Source: Diphasiastrum complanatum (lineage: Eukaryota; Streptophyta; Lycopodiopsida; Lycopodiales; Lycopodiaceae). From it: 64,000 nt of DNA. Made by a program: the position numbers and the translations under genes. The stretch spans positions 51,219,325 to 51,283,324 of the forward strand of contig CM055106.1 in assembly GCA_029204225.1 (NCBI GenBank), read 5' to 3'. Below are positions 1-12,900 of the stretch, in pieces (the stretch's first letter is position 1; the number at the start of each line of letters is the position of its first letter). The notes under the pieces are model-generated. The model ran no database searches, had not been told where the DNA came from, and saw nothing but the letters and a program-made list of their open reading frames with translations.

Positions 1-870
1 TCATCGACTATAGAGCTACCACCAAATATTATGACCTTTATTCCATTTATTCACTTCAATAAGTATCTCAAAAGCTTAAGCTTGCCCTATCTTAAAGATC
101 AAAATCATTTAAGATAAGTCCATTGGTATACCACCAAGTCCAAAAGGAAGAATCGAAAATACCATTTAGCTCAATTAACTGGGAATATTTCTACTCCAGA
201 GTTAAACCGATATAAAGGACAATACCAGCAACCCAAAATTTTCACTAATTGGGTACTTGCCTGGAGAACCAAACCTCTACCATCATTTTGTCAAGATCGA
301 TTTAGCAAAATTTAGACCGACTATTACAGCTTGATACAAAAACAACGATACCAAAGTTCCAGAAAAACTAGCTATCAGGTAACTGTAAAGTTGATAAGGC
401 CTTGTGCATGCATATTGTCCATGAAAAAAAAAAATCAAATTCCTTCTACCAAAATCAAGAAACAATATCCAGAAACCAAGGTTATAGCTTTGATAACCGA
501 GCACCAAGAAACCGAAATTCTCTTTAATGAGTGCTGGCAACTCAAATTTTCTGTGTTTCCAAATTCACTTTTGGAGCCTACTTTGAAGTTACCAAACGTC
601 AAGCACTCAGAAAACCTCGGTCAACCGGCATGCAACAAGCATTGATACGGACATTCATGCAATTTCCCAAACTGTTGTCCTACCACACCCCAACTCAACT
701 TTAACACTACCAAAAATCCATGAACAAATGGAAAAAGCATACCACCCCCTCCCAAAGGCCTCAAGTGACCCAAAAAAAACCCTAATTGGTTTCCTTTCAA
801 GAATTCGCTCACAAACAGCCGCCAGTCTCTTCTTTGTTAGTGGAAGAAAACACTCTCCCTGAAAGGCATC
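1..870. repeat. Left copy of a diverged ~800 bp direct repeat
   Basis: This segment and 6217-7010 share a long series of matching blocks in the same order: the early block with TTCCATTTATTCACTT, a block around AAAAGGAAGAA, a block around GATAAGGCCT, one around AAACCTCGGTCAAC, and one ending near AAACCCTAAT. The copies differ at roughly a fifth or more of positions with many small indels, so the duplication is old. This copy is cut by the window edge. The spacing of about 6.2 kb would suit a very old LTR pair, but I found no primer site or polypurine tract beside either copy. A duplicated intergenic or promoter-type segment is equally possible. No gene is supported inside it. Confidence 0.6.
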
Positions 871-2015
871 ACATGAGGAAGACAACAGTTAATAAAGAGA
901 AATCTAACAATCCTCTGTTGCCTCACCTCTGATACAGAGAGTCGTCGCGTCTAGTCCAACATTGGAATCAGAAAGCAGCCTTCACTGGAACTAATCGTCC
1001 TTCACACACTCGCTAAAAAGTCTGAGGCTCCCAACAGCAAAAGCAATGATGGTAGTCATGGATCAGTTGAAAAGTACCTTTCAAAAACTGCCTGTAACTC
1101 CGATCAACAGCTGCAGGGGCTTCACACCTTCTAAAGAGCCAGACGACTTCTCATTGTAGTAAGACCTGCAAATCCAGCATTGTAAAGCGATTTCATGCTT
1201 ACACAAGCTGTAAAATGGTCTTTTAGCCTAAACTCTGAGTTCCAGGAATTCAAGAACATATATGAGAGAAGGCTCTATCTTTTGTTTTCATAGCAGGGTT
1301 ACCTCTCCTCAACAAGAATTGCTTGGAGGTCTATTACCAATAAAATTCAACCTTGGTACACAATCAGATGTTCAAACATCTAGCTATTTGTTACTGCAGG
1401 TTTACACTCTTCAGAGGTAGTGAGCAACATCCAAGAAAGGCTTCACAGGGTTCAATTGCATGCATCACTTACTCCAAATCCTTATTTGCTTTTCTGAAGA
1501 ATGGGCAATTACAATTTCCATTCTATGTTTTCAGTTTCATTTTGTTTGAGGATTAGTCAAATAAAATCATAAATCCTCACATGCAATAATTCAAGATTTC
1601 CGGCAACAGTCAGTTTATTCTTTCCGGATAAACAAACATCCTACTACTAACTTTGAATTTAAACTGTCTAAAACATTATGGATTCCTAAAAAATGTTCAT
1701 CCTAAAAAATAGATTCAACCAAAAAAGTGGATCTACTCATGCAGATCATTCTACTTCAAACAGAAACTTTCTCAAGGCTATAGAAAATTAAGAATGAATT
1801 CCACACTAATCCACAACATCTCCAAAAATCAAACAAAGAGAAGAGCACTCTACCACCAAGTTTGAAAAGCATGCTTCACACATGAATTAGTGAATCCAAA
1901 CCCAATTTTCCTTGAAAAAATAGCACTCCATCCGGGATGTGAATCCAAATGTGTTCCAATTCTAATTCGATGTAGAACTTGTCTCCATCCCATCCAAGAC
2001 CTGCATCTTAGCCGA
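871..2015. other. Gene-free stretch, probably partly leader of a minus-strand chromovirus
   Basis: No reading frame here resembles a known protein. The right-hand part (about 1850-2015) lies directly inside the primer binding site at 2016-2028, on the side where the leader of a minus-strand LTR element would lie. The rest has no repeat or motif I can assign. Confidence 0.4.
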
Positions 2016-2775
2016 GCTCTGATACCAATGTAAAGACCATTAGAAAAAATCTCTAGAATGAGGATAGAAAAGCAAAAGAGAGACAATGGAGCAAAATTGC
2101 CCAACCAATCCTAGATCCCTCCTGGATCTAGCCCCCAAGCCATGTGTAAAGACCACTAGGAAAAACCCCTAAGATGAGGATAGGAAAACACAAGAGAGAC
2201 TGTAGAGCAAAACCACCCAACCAAACCTAGATCCCTCCTGGAGAATTTTCTTGGATCTAGCCCCAAAGCTATGCCAATGTGACAACAAGAGGAGAAGAGC
2301 TCATCAGGTAACCTAGACCAAGTCATCGACGAGATAATCTCTACGTCAATATATAGAGTGTAGGATCTTGTGCGTGAGTCCATGCAATCCCCATGCAGGT
2401 CAACTATAAATAGGTTACAGCTCTACATGCATACCTCTTGCTTAAATCAGTCACACGCACATGCATTACTCCATATGTCTCAATTAGAGTGTCTGGGTCC
2501 TCTTAAGGTCATTAGTCACCAACAGGTCTCGACGTGGAATAAAATCTAGGCGTGACCAATAATCTCGAATATTAGAGGGCCGGTCTATCATATTAGGACT
2601 ATTCCAGGTCCTTAACCGAATATGGCCGTAACATTCTTCCTCCCTTAAACAGGTTTTGTCCTCAGAACGGGAAAAAAAAAACATGAAACTATTCATTCCT
2701 TGCTTTCAAATCTTTCCCATGAATCATTATTCTTAGTCCAATCTTTCCATCTGAATAAGCACTCAGAGATGCAAC
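2016..2775 (-). mobile_element. Ty3/Gypsy chromovirus relic L: chromodomain end, polypurine tract, LTR and primer site
   Basis: On the minus strand, a short chromodomain-like stretch (FRWKDWTKNNDSWE, about 2700-2770) ends the polyprotein. A purine tract follows at 2634-2649, then an LTR with TG...CA ends (2029-2633, about 605 bp), then a primer site complementary to initiator-Met tRNA (2016-2028). Having a polypurine tract on one side and a primer site on the other means this one LTR is shared by two internal regions, as in a tandem LTR-element array. The LTR contains a TATA-like AATATATAGAG. Coding parts are badly decayed, so the element is broken many times and is clearly old. Known for the family: chromodomain Gypsy elements end in such a domain at the integrase C-terminus. 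Confidence 0.6.
2029..2275. repeat. Tandem duplication of an LTR end (two ~116-130 bp units)
   Basis: The segment beginning TGTAAAGACCA at 2029 is followed at 2145 by a second version beginning TGTAAAGACCA. Both continue through blocks resembling GAGGATAG, AAGAGAGAC, CCCAACCAA and CCTAGATCCCTCCTGG. The second unit has a short insertion. The duplication lies wholly inside the chromovirus LTR and repeats its terminal portion. Confidence 0.75.
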
Positions 2776-5700
2776 AATTCTTTAATTGCCTGCCTCTACT
2801 CATGAATACTAATTCAAACTCCAAAAGATACACTAAGCTATAAATCTTTCAAATGGGTTGATCTACTCCAAAACAAAAGTTCATCACCTTCATGTAATCA
2901 TAATTACATGAACCACTGGGTGAATTTTCTTCTTTATTTTAGAGATCAAATCCAAAAGCTAAAGAAATTCCATTTCAATTTCTTGTAGAAAATAATGCTT
3001 TTTGTACAAATATTCTTAGAATATACAAATATTCTAAAATATCACAATTCAATCATCTAAAATCTCTAGGAGATCCATCAAGTCTCAGACAATCATAACT
3101 CAAACTAGAGTACTACAGTTACCCTAATGAGTTAACAGCCCCATTTCTAGCATCATATGCAAGAAATCAACATCTACCCATATCTTAATAGATTTATCTA
3201 TCTCCTACAAAACTGGAGATTTAGACTGAACTTTGTACACAAGCACTTATAGACTACAATCTGTAAAGAAAGCAATTCCTCATAAGTAAATAATTACTTA
3301 ATGGAAAGGCCTGTGAAATCCATACAATCTCAAGTATGTGCTAGAGTAAAGAAATTTAGAGTTCAACCAACAGATCTATATCCTTGACTCTCCCATATTG
3401 ATCAAGAATTACTCATTATCTTAAGAATCTTCACATTTCCTTATAATCTTCAAATGATCTTTAAGTATCAGTTTATGATTCGTCAATCATACACATTTAG
3501 AATTTTTATGATTTGTCAATCATAATTTATAGGATTCCAAAATCATACTTAATCATTGGAAAATATTGGAGTATATGTACAACATACAACCCATGAAATA
3601 TAAGAATCATTCTGAAATCTTTTCCACAAGAGAAATTACTAGATTCCAAAAATATTCTTCTAAGTCGATTCTTAATCAGATTATGAGTTCCAAATTCTAC
3701 AATCAGCCAAGTAATTAAAGACTATTATAGCATTCATCTTTAACAATATAAACTTTATACAATCTTCTAGAACAACATCTAGAGATTTCAAAGTTCTACT
3801 GAATTCCCAAAATTCAGATTACCATTCTTGGCACCATTAGGATCCGGTATCCAATTGAGCTCACAGGGATACTATCACTAATAAATCAAGTCTATCTCTC
3901 AACTGAAAAATACTCATCCAAGAATTCAGTATCCTATGCACAAAATTAACTAATGAATCCAAATGACTCATAATTTATGTGTCTTACAAGCAATACACAC
4001 AAAACAAACAGTTTCCGGTGAATTCTCTTCACATTGTCTGTTTTACCAATTAACTTTCACAGGAGTAAATCAATTACTCAAGTTAATTTCTCATGATTTA
4101 GAAATCTTAAATGTCTAGGTGTAGATCTCAACTATACATGTACAACACCACATTTAGACCCATATCTTAGTAACCAGGAATACATAGTAGATCCACACAA
4201 GATTAATCGTGCACATATGAGAAAAATCTCACTATGACCCAGTACATAAACACACATGTCCTTATCTGGCAGATTCCTCCAAAATCCACATATGTTACTC
4301 ACATATCTCACTAAGAATCTTGTAACTCAGCTACAAAAGTTTCTATTTCTCTTGAGTAAATAACATATCCGGGAAATCTCTGAAGTGAGTAATTCCACAT
4401 CACAAGTTTTCCAACCATCATATTTCTATTAACAAAATTCCTTCAATCATTCAACCTACTTCAGATCTTAGTGCACAAACCAAGATTGGGCTGACTTACA
4501 GACATCTTTGGATATAAGGTTAAGACTAAAGCCCACTGATTCAATCCATAACTAAATGATATTTGGTAGCCAATCAGTGAATCTTAATTCAATCTTTACC
4601 ACTACTTCCCATATTCATGAATATCTCTCAGCTCAAAAACCCCCAAATCTCCTCTAGTTCTAGATTATTCAAAATAATCACTAGAGATATTCTCTATTCC
4701 ACTGAATAGTTCCACCATTGCACACAAACTGAATTCCACAAAAGAAATCTATGCAACTGGTTGATCCCATGAAAGTCTTATTTCTATCATTTTCTTCTCC
4801 CCCTTTTAAAAGAAATTCCATAATTTCGATTAAAAAATTTCCAAGAGACAATGTATAAGATATCAAAGATTTGAAAAAGTCAGTAATGAGTATTCAATAC
4901 TATTACAAACTGGACTTTTTCTTTAAAATCATAAAATATCTTATCCCGAGTGATAGATTCAACTATCAAATTACTCTCAATATTCAACTATCAAATAGAG
5001 ATAATAATTTGGGCTCAAGAAGTCTAAATTCCACCTAATCAATTGAAACATTAATCGATTCTGAGCTATATTCACAAACCTGAAATGGAAACATGAATTC
5101 ATATAACTTAAATACTCCTTTAGAACCAAGTTCTACATTGGAAGGAATTATATGAATCTCAATCTAATTGTCTCGTATATATGAGATTTCTAAAAATTAA
5201 AGGTTTAAAATCAAAAGAGAAATAGCTTTTAAGGGTTTTCGATTTGGAATTTATGAGATACCATTGAGGGATTCAGATCTATATCTCATAACCTCTCCAA
5301 ATACCCTAAATAGGCTTTACCAATGGTTTCAACTGTTAGCATTACTATTAATGTAAATACTAACCACTGGCCTACAGATCATTCTCACACAAGAATTTTC
5401 TCTTTGAAATCACTGATGTCCCATACCACCAATTTTCTCTCCAAGAAAGTCCTTTGCTTTTAGATTTGATCAACAGAAAATCAGAAAGATTATTTGTCCA
5501 TCCTATACCTAATATAGGATCCGATCTTCAAAAAGATCTTTAACTACATTTTCTGATAATCCAGAGATCTCATAACTTCCTCTGGATTTCCAATACCATA
5601 TATGCACATATTTATTCCACCAAGTATTGGAGTACCCCCCCAAATTTGTTCCAAATGAATTGCAATAATCCATTAACAAAATTGTGATTTAACAAGAATC

Positions 5701-6216
5701 CGCACATGGCTTTACCATCACATAAACAACCCATATGGCTGTACTATACTCCCAACTTCCTATCATCTAAGAGTTACAACTCTTAGGAATAAGGCTCATT
5801 ATAGTACAAATGTGAACCAAGTGTCATTCTCGTTCCACGTCACAATTTTCCATAACAAAATAGGGTCAACTCATGGTCCCATAGATATTCAAAATAAATT
5901 CAACTTAATGAATTCAAAGAACCCATGTTATGCAATTTCCTTACAGGGTCTTTTAACCAACCCAAATTACACAACGCTATCACATTTACCTACTCAAGTG
6001 GACTCTGAGTTTCTTCCTCCCTTAGATTTATCGGTCACCTAAAAATTCTTTTAGTGAAGGTCCCCGAAAATTCCATTGACACAAGTAAATACTAGGCTAC
6101 TTCCCTTTTGACCACACCAGTTCATTTTCATTACTTCGTAAAAGCTGTCTGAATCAATGGAAAATCAATAAAATTTGGTTCCGGGTATTCTTTACGGTAT
6201 TCGATACACTTGTTTT
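2776..6216. other. AT-rich stretch with no supportable gene
   Basis: About 3.4 kb of strongly AT-rich sequence, with stops in all frames at short intervals and no domain I can recognise. It lies on the internal side of the chromovirus polypurine tract, so some of it may be the eroded integrase/polymerase region of that element, but no motif proves this. Simple words such as AATCAT and ATTCC recur without forming an ordered array. The short open frames at 4681-4866 and 5812-6042 have no features of a real gene. Confidence 0.5.
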
Positions 6217-7010
6217 TTAATCGAATATAAAGCTACCTTATTCCATTTATTCACTTTAACAAGTATCTGAAAAGCTTTAGTTACCACAATCCTCAAGATC
6301 AAAATCTTTTAGGATAACCTATCGGTGTAGCACCGAAGTCGAAAAGGAAGAACCAAAAAAAAAAAATTACCGTTTAACTCAATTTACTGGGAGTAATCTT
6401 ACTCCAAAGCTAAATCGATAAAAAACACAGTACCAGAAAATTAAATTTCCACTTGCAAGGCACTTGCCTGGAAAACCAAACCACACCATTATTTTGTCAA
6501 GATCGGTTTAGCAAAACTTTAGACCGATTATACAGCTTGACACTAAACAACAGTATTAAGTTCTCAAAAGCTAGGCTTACAGGTAACTGTCAAGTTGATA
6601 AGGCCTCAAGCATGCATATTGCCCATGGAGAAGAAAAAACTAAATTCCTCCTGCCAAGACCGGAAAGCTACTTTTAAAATGACAAGGTTACTGCATTGAC
6701 TATCGAGCACCAAGAAACCAAAGTTCCTCTAACTGGGTGCTTGTAATTAAAATTTTCAAATTGATTTTGAATCAAAATTTGGAACCAACTTGAGAATTAC
6801 CACTTGTCAGGCCCTAAGAAAACCTCGGTCAACTGGCATGCAAAGCATTGATTGGACATTCATGCAATTTCTCAAACTGCAGTCCTATCGATAACATGCA
6901 CCAAATCAACTATAAGCACCAAAAAAACCATGCACAAGGCAAAAGCCTAGTCCCACATGCAGAAACCCTAATAGGTTTTTGTAAGAGAAAAGGGAGGCCG
7001 GCCCTTAGGT
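6217..7010. repeat. Right copy of the diverged ~800 bp direct repeat
   Basis: Second copy of the segment seen at 1-870, same orientation, colinear blocks, similar length. The match fades shortly after the AAACCCTAAT block, just before the GA microsatellite. AAACCCTA is a sequence often found near plant transcription starts, which leaves open a promoter or 5' leader origin. No gene follows directly. Confidence 0.6.
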
Positions 7011-7046
7011 ACAGTCGCTGCCAGCATCGAGGGAAGAGAGGCTGCA

Positions 7047-7049
<3 letters not shown>

Positions 7050-7078
<29 letters not shown>
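7050..7078. repeat. (GA)n microsatellite
   Basis: About fourteen uninterrupted GA units. Reading frames through it give Arg-Glu or Ser-Leu runs and are artefacts. Confidence 0.95.
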
Positions 7079-7081
<3 letters not shown>

Positions 7082-7519
7082 CACCAAGCGAGAGGGAGAG
7101 AGGGATCTACAGTGTGGAACGCTCCTCCTCGGCCCTCTGCTACGCTTCATGAATTGGAAATATGCTCACCTCACCGTCATGATTAGCATCAGCAATCAAC
7201 ACCGCCAGTCTATGATAAAATCAGGTTAGATGGCACCTTTAACAACTCGAAAATAGGCGCAACAGCCCACCAACTGATTCACAACAGCTATCCATCTTCC
7301 ATCAATGCAATAAGAGGTGCAAAAGTGCTCCCAATCAGTCCTAAAACTCGCCTCTATCCCATCCATTCAATGGTTTCCAAGCTCAAAGAACTGCAAACAG
7401 CCCATGTTGCCTATAGCGCAGGTATCCCAAAGGGAGCCGGGAACCAAGACTTAGCTTCCCAGCTTTCAACTCTTGTCGTCCCAACTCACTTGACATACAA
7501 GCAGCCAACTTGCCAACAA

Positions 7520-7825
7520 CGATCAGACTTAACCAACTTGAAGTTTGGAAACCAACATTGAGATCCAACCTAGCGCCATGCCAGATCAGGGGTCCCGATG
7601 TGGGTGACTTCTCTCCAAGCAAGCCATCCGACATACATCAAATTAACCAACTCAAAGCTTCGTTACAAATAAGTAATACTCATTCCAAGCAAGCGATCTG
7701 ACTTACATCAGACTTAACCAACTGAAAGCTTTGTCACGAGCATTGGAAGCCACCCTGGCACCACGCCAGACTGGATAGCCATAAACAGGTAACTTTCACC
7801 CAAGCAAGCCATCCAACTCAGCCGA
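7520..7825. repeat. Degenerate tandem duplication, ~170 bp unit
   Basis: The block with GACTTAACCAACTTGAAG, GCGCCATGCCAGA and CCAAGCAAGCCATCC at about 7520-7640 recurs at about 7694-7820 as GACTTAACCAACTGAAAG, CACCACGCCAGA and CCAAGCAAGCCATCC. A shorter CCAAGCAAGCGATC echo sits between them. The region around it (7100-8160) has no recognised gene. Its composition is more GC-rich than the flanks, so it may be the remains of another repeat family. Confidence 0.6.
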
Positions 7826-7931
7826 CAGGTTAGAGCCCACTCCCCAAGAGCTTAACCCATTCACGTTCATGCAAGGAACACTCAGAACCACAAGCCATGA
7901 CAGATATGGAGACAACCAATTCCTGGACCAA

Positions 7932-7989
7932 ATGGTCCCGACAGCATACCGCTGGTGCCACGGACCGAATGGTCCCGACGGCATACCGC
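7932..7989. repeat. Short tandem repeat, 37 bp period
   Basis: The 21-base block beginning ATGGTCCCGAC occurs at 7932 and again at 7969 with a single difference. It lies in the gene-free stretch left of Copia fragment O. Confidence 0.8.
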
Positions 7990-8164
7990 AGGCATCCCGA
8001 GATACGACCTCGTCTATGTGCCAGATCAAAAAGTTTGCCCACTTTGTTGATAAGTCTGAGAAGGTTACATTTCAAGTGTGTGACAGACCCTGGTCTCCGG
8101 GGGGTGACATACCAAGGCAGGCACCAAGACAACATTCCAACAAGGGAGGATGAGACTTGGTTGG

Positions 8165-9326
8165 AGCTCACCCTGAGTCTTCAAAGTTCGGCAGTCCTTG
8201 ATTTCGTGGCCAGTCCTCTTATAGTATCTGTAGAAAAGTTTCTGCACTGGTTGGAATGATGAAGAGCTTGAATTCAATCCTAAACCATAATTTGGTCTAG
8301 ACTGCATGTTGCTCTTCTTGTCAATAGAACCTGAGTTTGTAGATCTCTTGGATCTAAACTTCTGATTTTTTAAATACAGAGCTTGAGGATCCGATCCTGA
8401 GCCTGAGAAAGATGTTGATCTTCTGATCTCCTCTTGTAGGAGCAGCAAAATTACTCTTGATAGAGTGAGGTGCTCCTGGGTAGAAATTGCCATTATGCAA
8501 TTTTTGTAGGCTTCAAGTAGACTCGATAATAGAGTCATGAGTGCATCAAAATCTTCTATGACTGAGCCTGTTGTAGTCATCTACTCCATAAGATCTTTGA
8601 AAGTGTTGAGGTGGTTCGAAACACTATCTATGTCATACATTCTAAGGGTGAAGAATTTCTTCCTTAGATGAAGCTTGGATGTAATGTCTCTAATGTCATA
8701 GAGAGTTGCTAGGATGTCCCATGCATCCTTAGCTATCTGAACAGCACATATGTGGCTGATCTGTGTGTCTTTGATATTGAGGATGATCATGGCAAATGCT
8801 TTGCCGTCTCTCAGTCTCCACTTGGTGATGACGGCTGCATCACCTTCTAGTTTGAGCTCTGTGTAATCAATGATGTCCCATAGTTCTTTGGTTAGAAGTA
8901 TAACCTTCATCTTGAATTTCCAGATATGGTAGTTATCTCCATCGAGTTTGTCAATGAGAGATGAACTAGATGATGATCCATTCTGGTTGAACGAGATCGT
9001 TGGTAGAAACAACGACTGTCGGAATACTGTTGGCTGCGCGTTTTCTAGAAAGATGTCTTGATAGAAACAAGACTGATAATCCGCGCAGTACAAATGTAGA
9101 TTACTAAAATGCCCACTCCGATACCATGTTGTAAAACTGTGGGGGCGTGAGTGGCAGTGGAAGCTCGAGGATTTGAGCGCATGCAGGAACGGAAACGCAA
9201 CAGTTAGCAGCAGAATTATTCAAGTAGAAGAATTCATATAGAATGCAAAAATGAACGATACAGTAGTGAGACAAAAATTGCACTCTGATAAATATCAATA
9301 GTGAGTACAATAGCTTGAAGTAATAA
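8165..9326 (-). mobile_element. Copia fragment O: gag, primer site and start of 5' LTR
   Basis: Minus-strand Copia gag: an N-terminal part with IDKLDGDNYHIWKFKMK and DAWDILATLYD (about 8581-9000), a serine/asparagine-rich linker, and a zinc-knuckle-like stretch (FYRYYKRTGHEIKDC, about 8205-8255). To the right are a primer site at 9113-9126 and an LTR starting TGTTGTAAAAC at 9127. The LTR is interrupted at 9326 by element A and resumes at 15275. No protease, integrase or polymerase of O is present, so it is a 5' fragment. The gag is related to those of B (16322) and P (36480). Confidence 0.8.
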
Positions 9327-9936
9327 TGTCAGAATGTTGAAAAATCTATCTAATGTTGTGAGTATGGGTCCTAAAAATGCCAAAGATGAATTGAGCTATT
9401 TGGCTTAGTAAAGACCCATCTTAGAATAAAATATTCAAGGTAGGTAGAAGTAGAAACTCGAGCTACCATAGGAATTGTCATTTGTACTTTACATGCCACA
9501 TTTAATGCATGAAAAGACTATGTGGCACAATTAGACATAGTGAGGTTGCTTGGATAAGTCTAGATAGCTTGAGAGGTGGATCCACAACTCCAATTCAACT
9601 TCAAGTAGGAGAAGAGTCCATGGATCTATATATATGTAATGTACTCTCATGAGAAAATGATGAAATTTGTGTGTAATGCAAATTTGGAGACAAGCTCTTT
9701 GTGCCCTCTCTCTCTCCACGAGTTTTGTACTTTCTATTTTTTCTCTCTAGCCGATTAGAGACATTTATGATGCTTTGTCTTATGTTTTGTTGACAGATCT
9801 TGCTTGTAACACAATAATATTGCTTGTATGATCAGCTTTCCTATTGGCAACCAATGCTAGTCTAATCTTTATGGTGTTATTGTGCTTAGGAGATCAAAAA
9901 TACATGTGTAGGGCATCCCACACGTGTGAATTCAGC
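9327..9936 (+). repeat. 5' LTR of element A
   Basis: Starts TGTCAGAATG, carries a TATA-like TATATATATG at about 9627, and ends GAATTCAGC before the primer site. Contains the exact palindrome CACACGTGTG at 9919-9928. Confidence 0.92.
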
Positions 9937-12900
9937 TTGGTATCAGAGCCTACCTAAGTTTTACAGGCAAATCTAATCAAAAAGTTTGCAGATCTGATCA
10001 GATTTCAAGCTAGGAATTGTCTAGATTCTACCTTCTAGCTAGTTTGCAGTTTTCTTGTGATTCTGAGCTACAAACCACATTGAATGGGCTAGATCAGGTA
10101 TTGTACGGAATTTTAGGTGCTGGCACGTGTGAAATCTATCCATTTTCAGATTGGTGGTTCTCTCTCACCTCAGATCCAAATTTCAAGCAAATTAGCCCAT
10201 TAGAAAACTAGAAATGTGTAAAATCTGATGCAATTTAAATCATGACAGTTGGATAAGCCAATCAGAAGTTATAAGCTTTTGAAGAGTAGTAGGTAGGGTG
10301 CCTAGACCTGTGGCAAAACGTGAGTACATGTCATTTATTGCTTGAATGATCAAAAAAATCAACCAGAAGCTACACAATCTCATCTATATGTGATTTAGAC
10401 AAAACTTATAGGTTCTAGGCAAATTGTTTCATACAAATAGATTGTATTTGAGTCAATTTGACATTTTTGGAATATTTCACATGTGTGAAATTCAGAGAAC
10501 TATAACTTTTGCCATACTTCATCTTTTTTGATGATTCAAATCTTGTTTTAGAGAGATTGTCAAGCTAGTGAGATCTATCTCACAGTTTTTTGCTAAGTCT
10601 TACATAGGATTTGGTTCTGTACCCTTGATTGGTTCCTATAGTGAGAAGAAAAGCAATTCTTTCATCCATCTTTTTTTATTTCCATGATTCTTTATGACTT
10701 CAATGGGTGTCTTTCTATTAGAAGCAAGTGAAAGATTGTCAACCTCCAATTACTCAATTTGGAAGGTTAGAATGGAATTTGTCTTAATACTACAAGATGT
10801 GATGGATATTGTACTTGGCATTGAAGAAGAACCACAAATTCCTCAAGAAATTCCAAAGTACAAAAAGAGAGCCAGGATGGCTCTACATTATATTAAGATG
10901 AATGTCTCAAATGACATCTCAAGAGAAATTGGTGCTTGTACTAATGTCAAAGATGCTTGGGATACTCTCAAGTCTATCTATGAGGCATAAAACACTTCTA
11001 GACTTCTCGCACTAAGAAACCAAATTTTTCAAAGTGTATAGAGAAGTGATGAATGTGCTTCAGCTTATGTAATGAGAGTTAAAGACCTCCATAGAGAATT
11101 GTCATGCATAGGAGACTCCATCAACTAAAATGAACTTGTTCAAGTCATACTTAATGGGTTAAAGGAGGAATATGACAACCTTGTTCAGAGTTATGCCATT
11201 AAGGAGGATCTACCAAGTTTGGAAGCACTCCAAAGTGTGCTCATTTCTGAAGAATCAAGACAAGAGTATAAACTCTTGAAAATGGAGAGACTATCTCTCA
11301 ACTTTGATGGTAAAGCTCTCTTTACCAAAGACAAGCACAAGACAAGAAGTAAGAATCAACACCAATTCTCTTCAAGCAAGAACAATCTTATTTCCAAGGA
11401 GAAAGGAGATGAGGATGAGTCCTCTCAAGCTTCCACATCCAAGAAGAAGAAGATAAACATCAAGTGTTTCTTTTGTGGCAAGAAGGGGCATTATGCCACT
11501 AATTGCTTCAAGAAGAAGAGTCAATTCAAGCAAGCCAACATTTCTAATAAAGAGAAGGAAGATGCTCATGCAAGTGATGAAGAGGGATCTCTTATGGTCT
11601 CGAGTTTTTCTTCATCACCTTTCAGGAAGGATGGTTCGTGGTATATTGACAGTGGATCTTCCTCACATATGTGTAGCTCCAAGTATTCTTTTTCATCCAT
11701 GTCACCTTATGAAGGAGCCAAGAAGTCCATCTACACAGCAAATGATCATGAGTGTGCTATTGAAGGCATATGGACCATTCCCTTAAAGCTTTCTTCATCA
11801 AAAGTTCTTTCTCTGTCTAATGTACTTTTTGTTCCCAAGTTAACAAGAAATCTTATTAGTGTTGGGCAATTGTTTGATAGTGGACTAGATGTGAATTTCA
11901 ATGTTTATACATGTACAATCAAGAAGCATGATGAAATCCTTGCATTTGGGTCTAGATATGGTGGAATCTACAAGCTTGATCCCAAAGAGTATGCTAACTC
12001 TTGTGATAGTGCTTCTGCTACTCATATGTCTTTGGAGGAACTATGGCATAGAAGGTTGGGTCATCCTAACTATAATTCTATGGTGTCCATGGTCAAAAAA
12101 GCCAAAGCTATTGGCTTGCCTAATCTTATCTCCAAGAATTTCAAGCCATGTGAGGCTTGTGCCATATCTAAGTCTCATAAGAAGCCTTTTTCAAAGTCAT
12201 CTATCAAGACTACACATCCATTGGAGCTCATACACTCGGATGTGCACTTCTTATCTTCAAAGAGCAAGGGTGGTGCTACTTTCTTTGTAACTTTCATTGA
12301 TGATTTCACTAGATTTACTTGGGTATATCTTCTAGCTTCAAAATCTATGGTGTTTGACTATTTCCTAAAGTTCAAAGCTCTAGTTGAAAAGCAATTTTCT
12401 TACAAAATCAAGATTCCTAGAAGTGATGGAGGTGATGAGTACACTTCCAATAAATTTCATAATTATTGTGACCTTGAAGGCATTAAAAGGGAGTTTTCTT
12501 GTGCATATAAACCATCTTAAAATGGGGTGGCTGAAAGAAAGAATAGAACATTGTGTGAATGTGCCGAAACCATCAGAATTGAGGCATCTTTACCAAAAGA
12601 CTTTTGGGGTGAGGCTATCAATTGTTCAAACTATCTTTGCAATAGACTCCCGCATGTTGCACTTGGAGGAAAGTCACCATATGAAGCACTCTATTTGAAG
12701 AAACCTAAGGTTGAACACCTTAGAGTATTTGGATGCATATGCTTTGTCCATATTCCCTTGGAAACGAGAAAGAAGGATGATCCTTGTGCAAGCAAAGGAG
12801 TAATGGTTGGATATTCATCCAACAAGAAAGCATATTGAATCTACATGCTCTCTACCTCTAAAGTAATTGATAGTAAAGATGTAGTTTTTCATGAAGAAGA

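Noticed and set aside
283-885. Small frames on both strands at the left edge
   Set aside because: The matching repeat copy at 6217-7010 does not keep any of these frames open, so they are not conserved coding sequence.
3000-6200. Satellite DNA or centromeric repeat
   Set aside because: AT-rich but no regular period found on reading; only scattered short words recur.
6848-7186. Frames across the GA repeat on both strands
   Set aside because: Arg-Glu and Ser-Leu runs from a microsatellite, with no start context or homology.
7869-8259. Overlapping 94-120 codon frames on both strands
   Set aside because: They overlap each other and a short tandem repeat, and resemble no protein.
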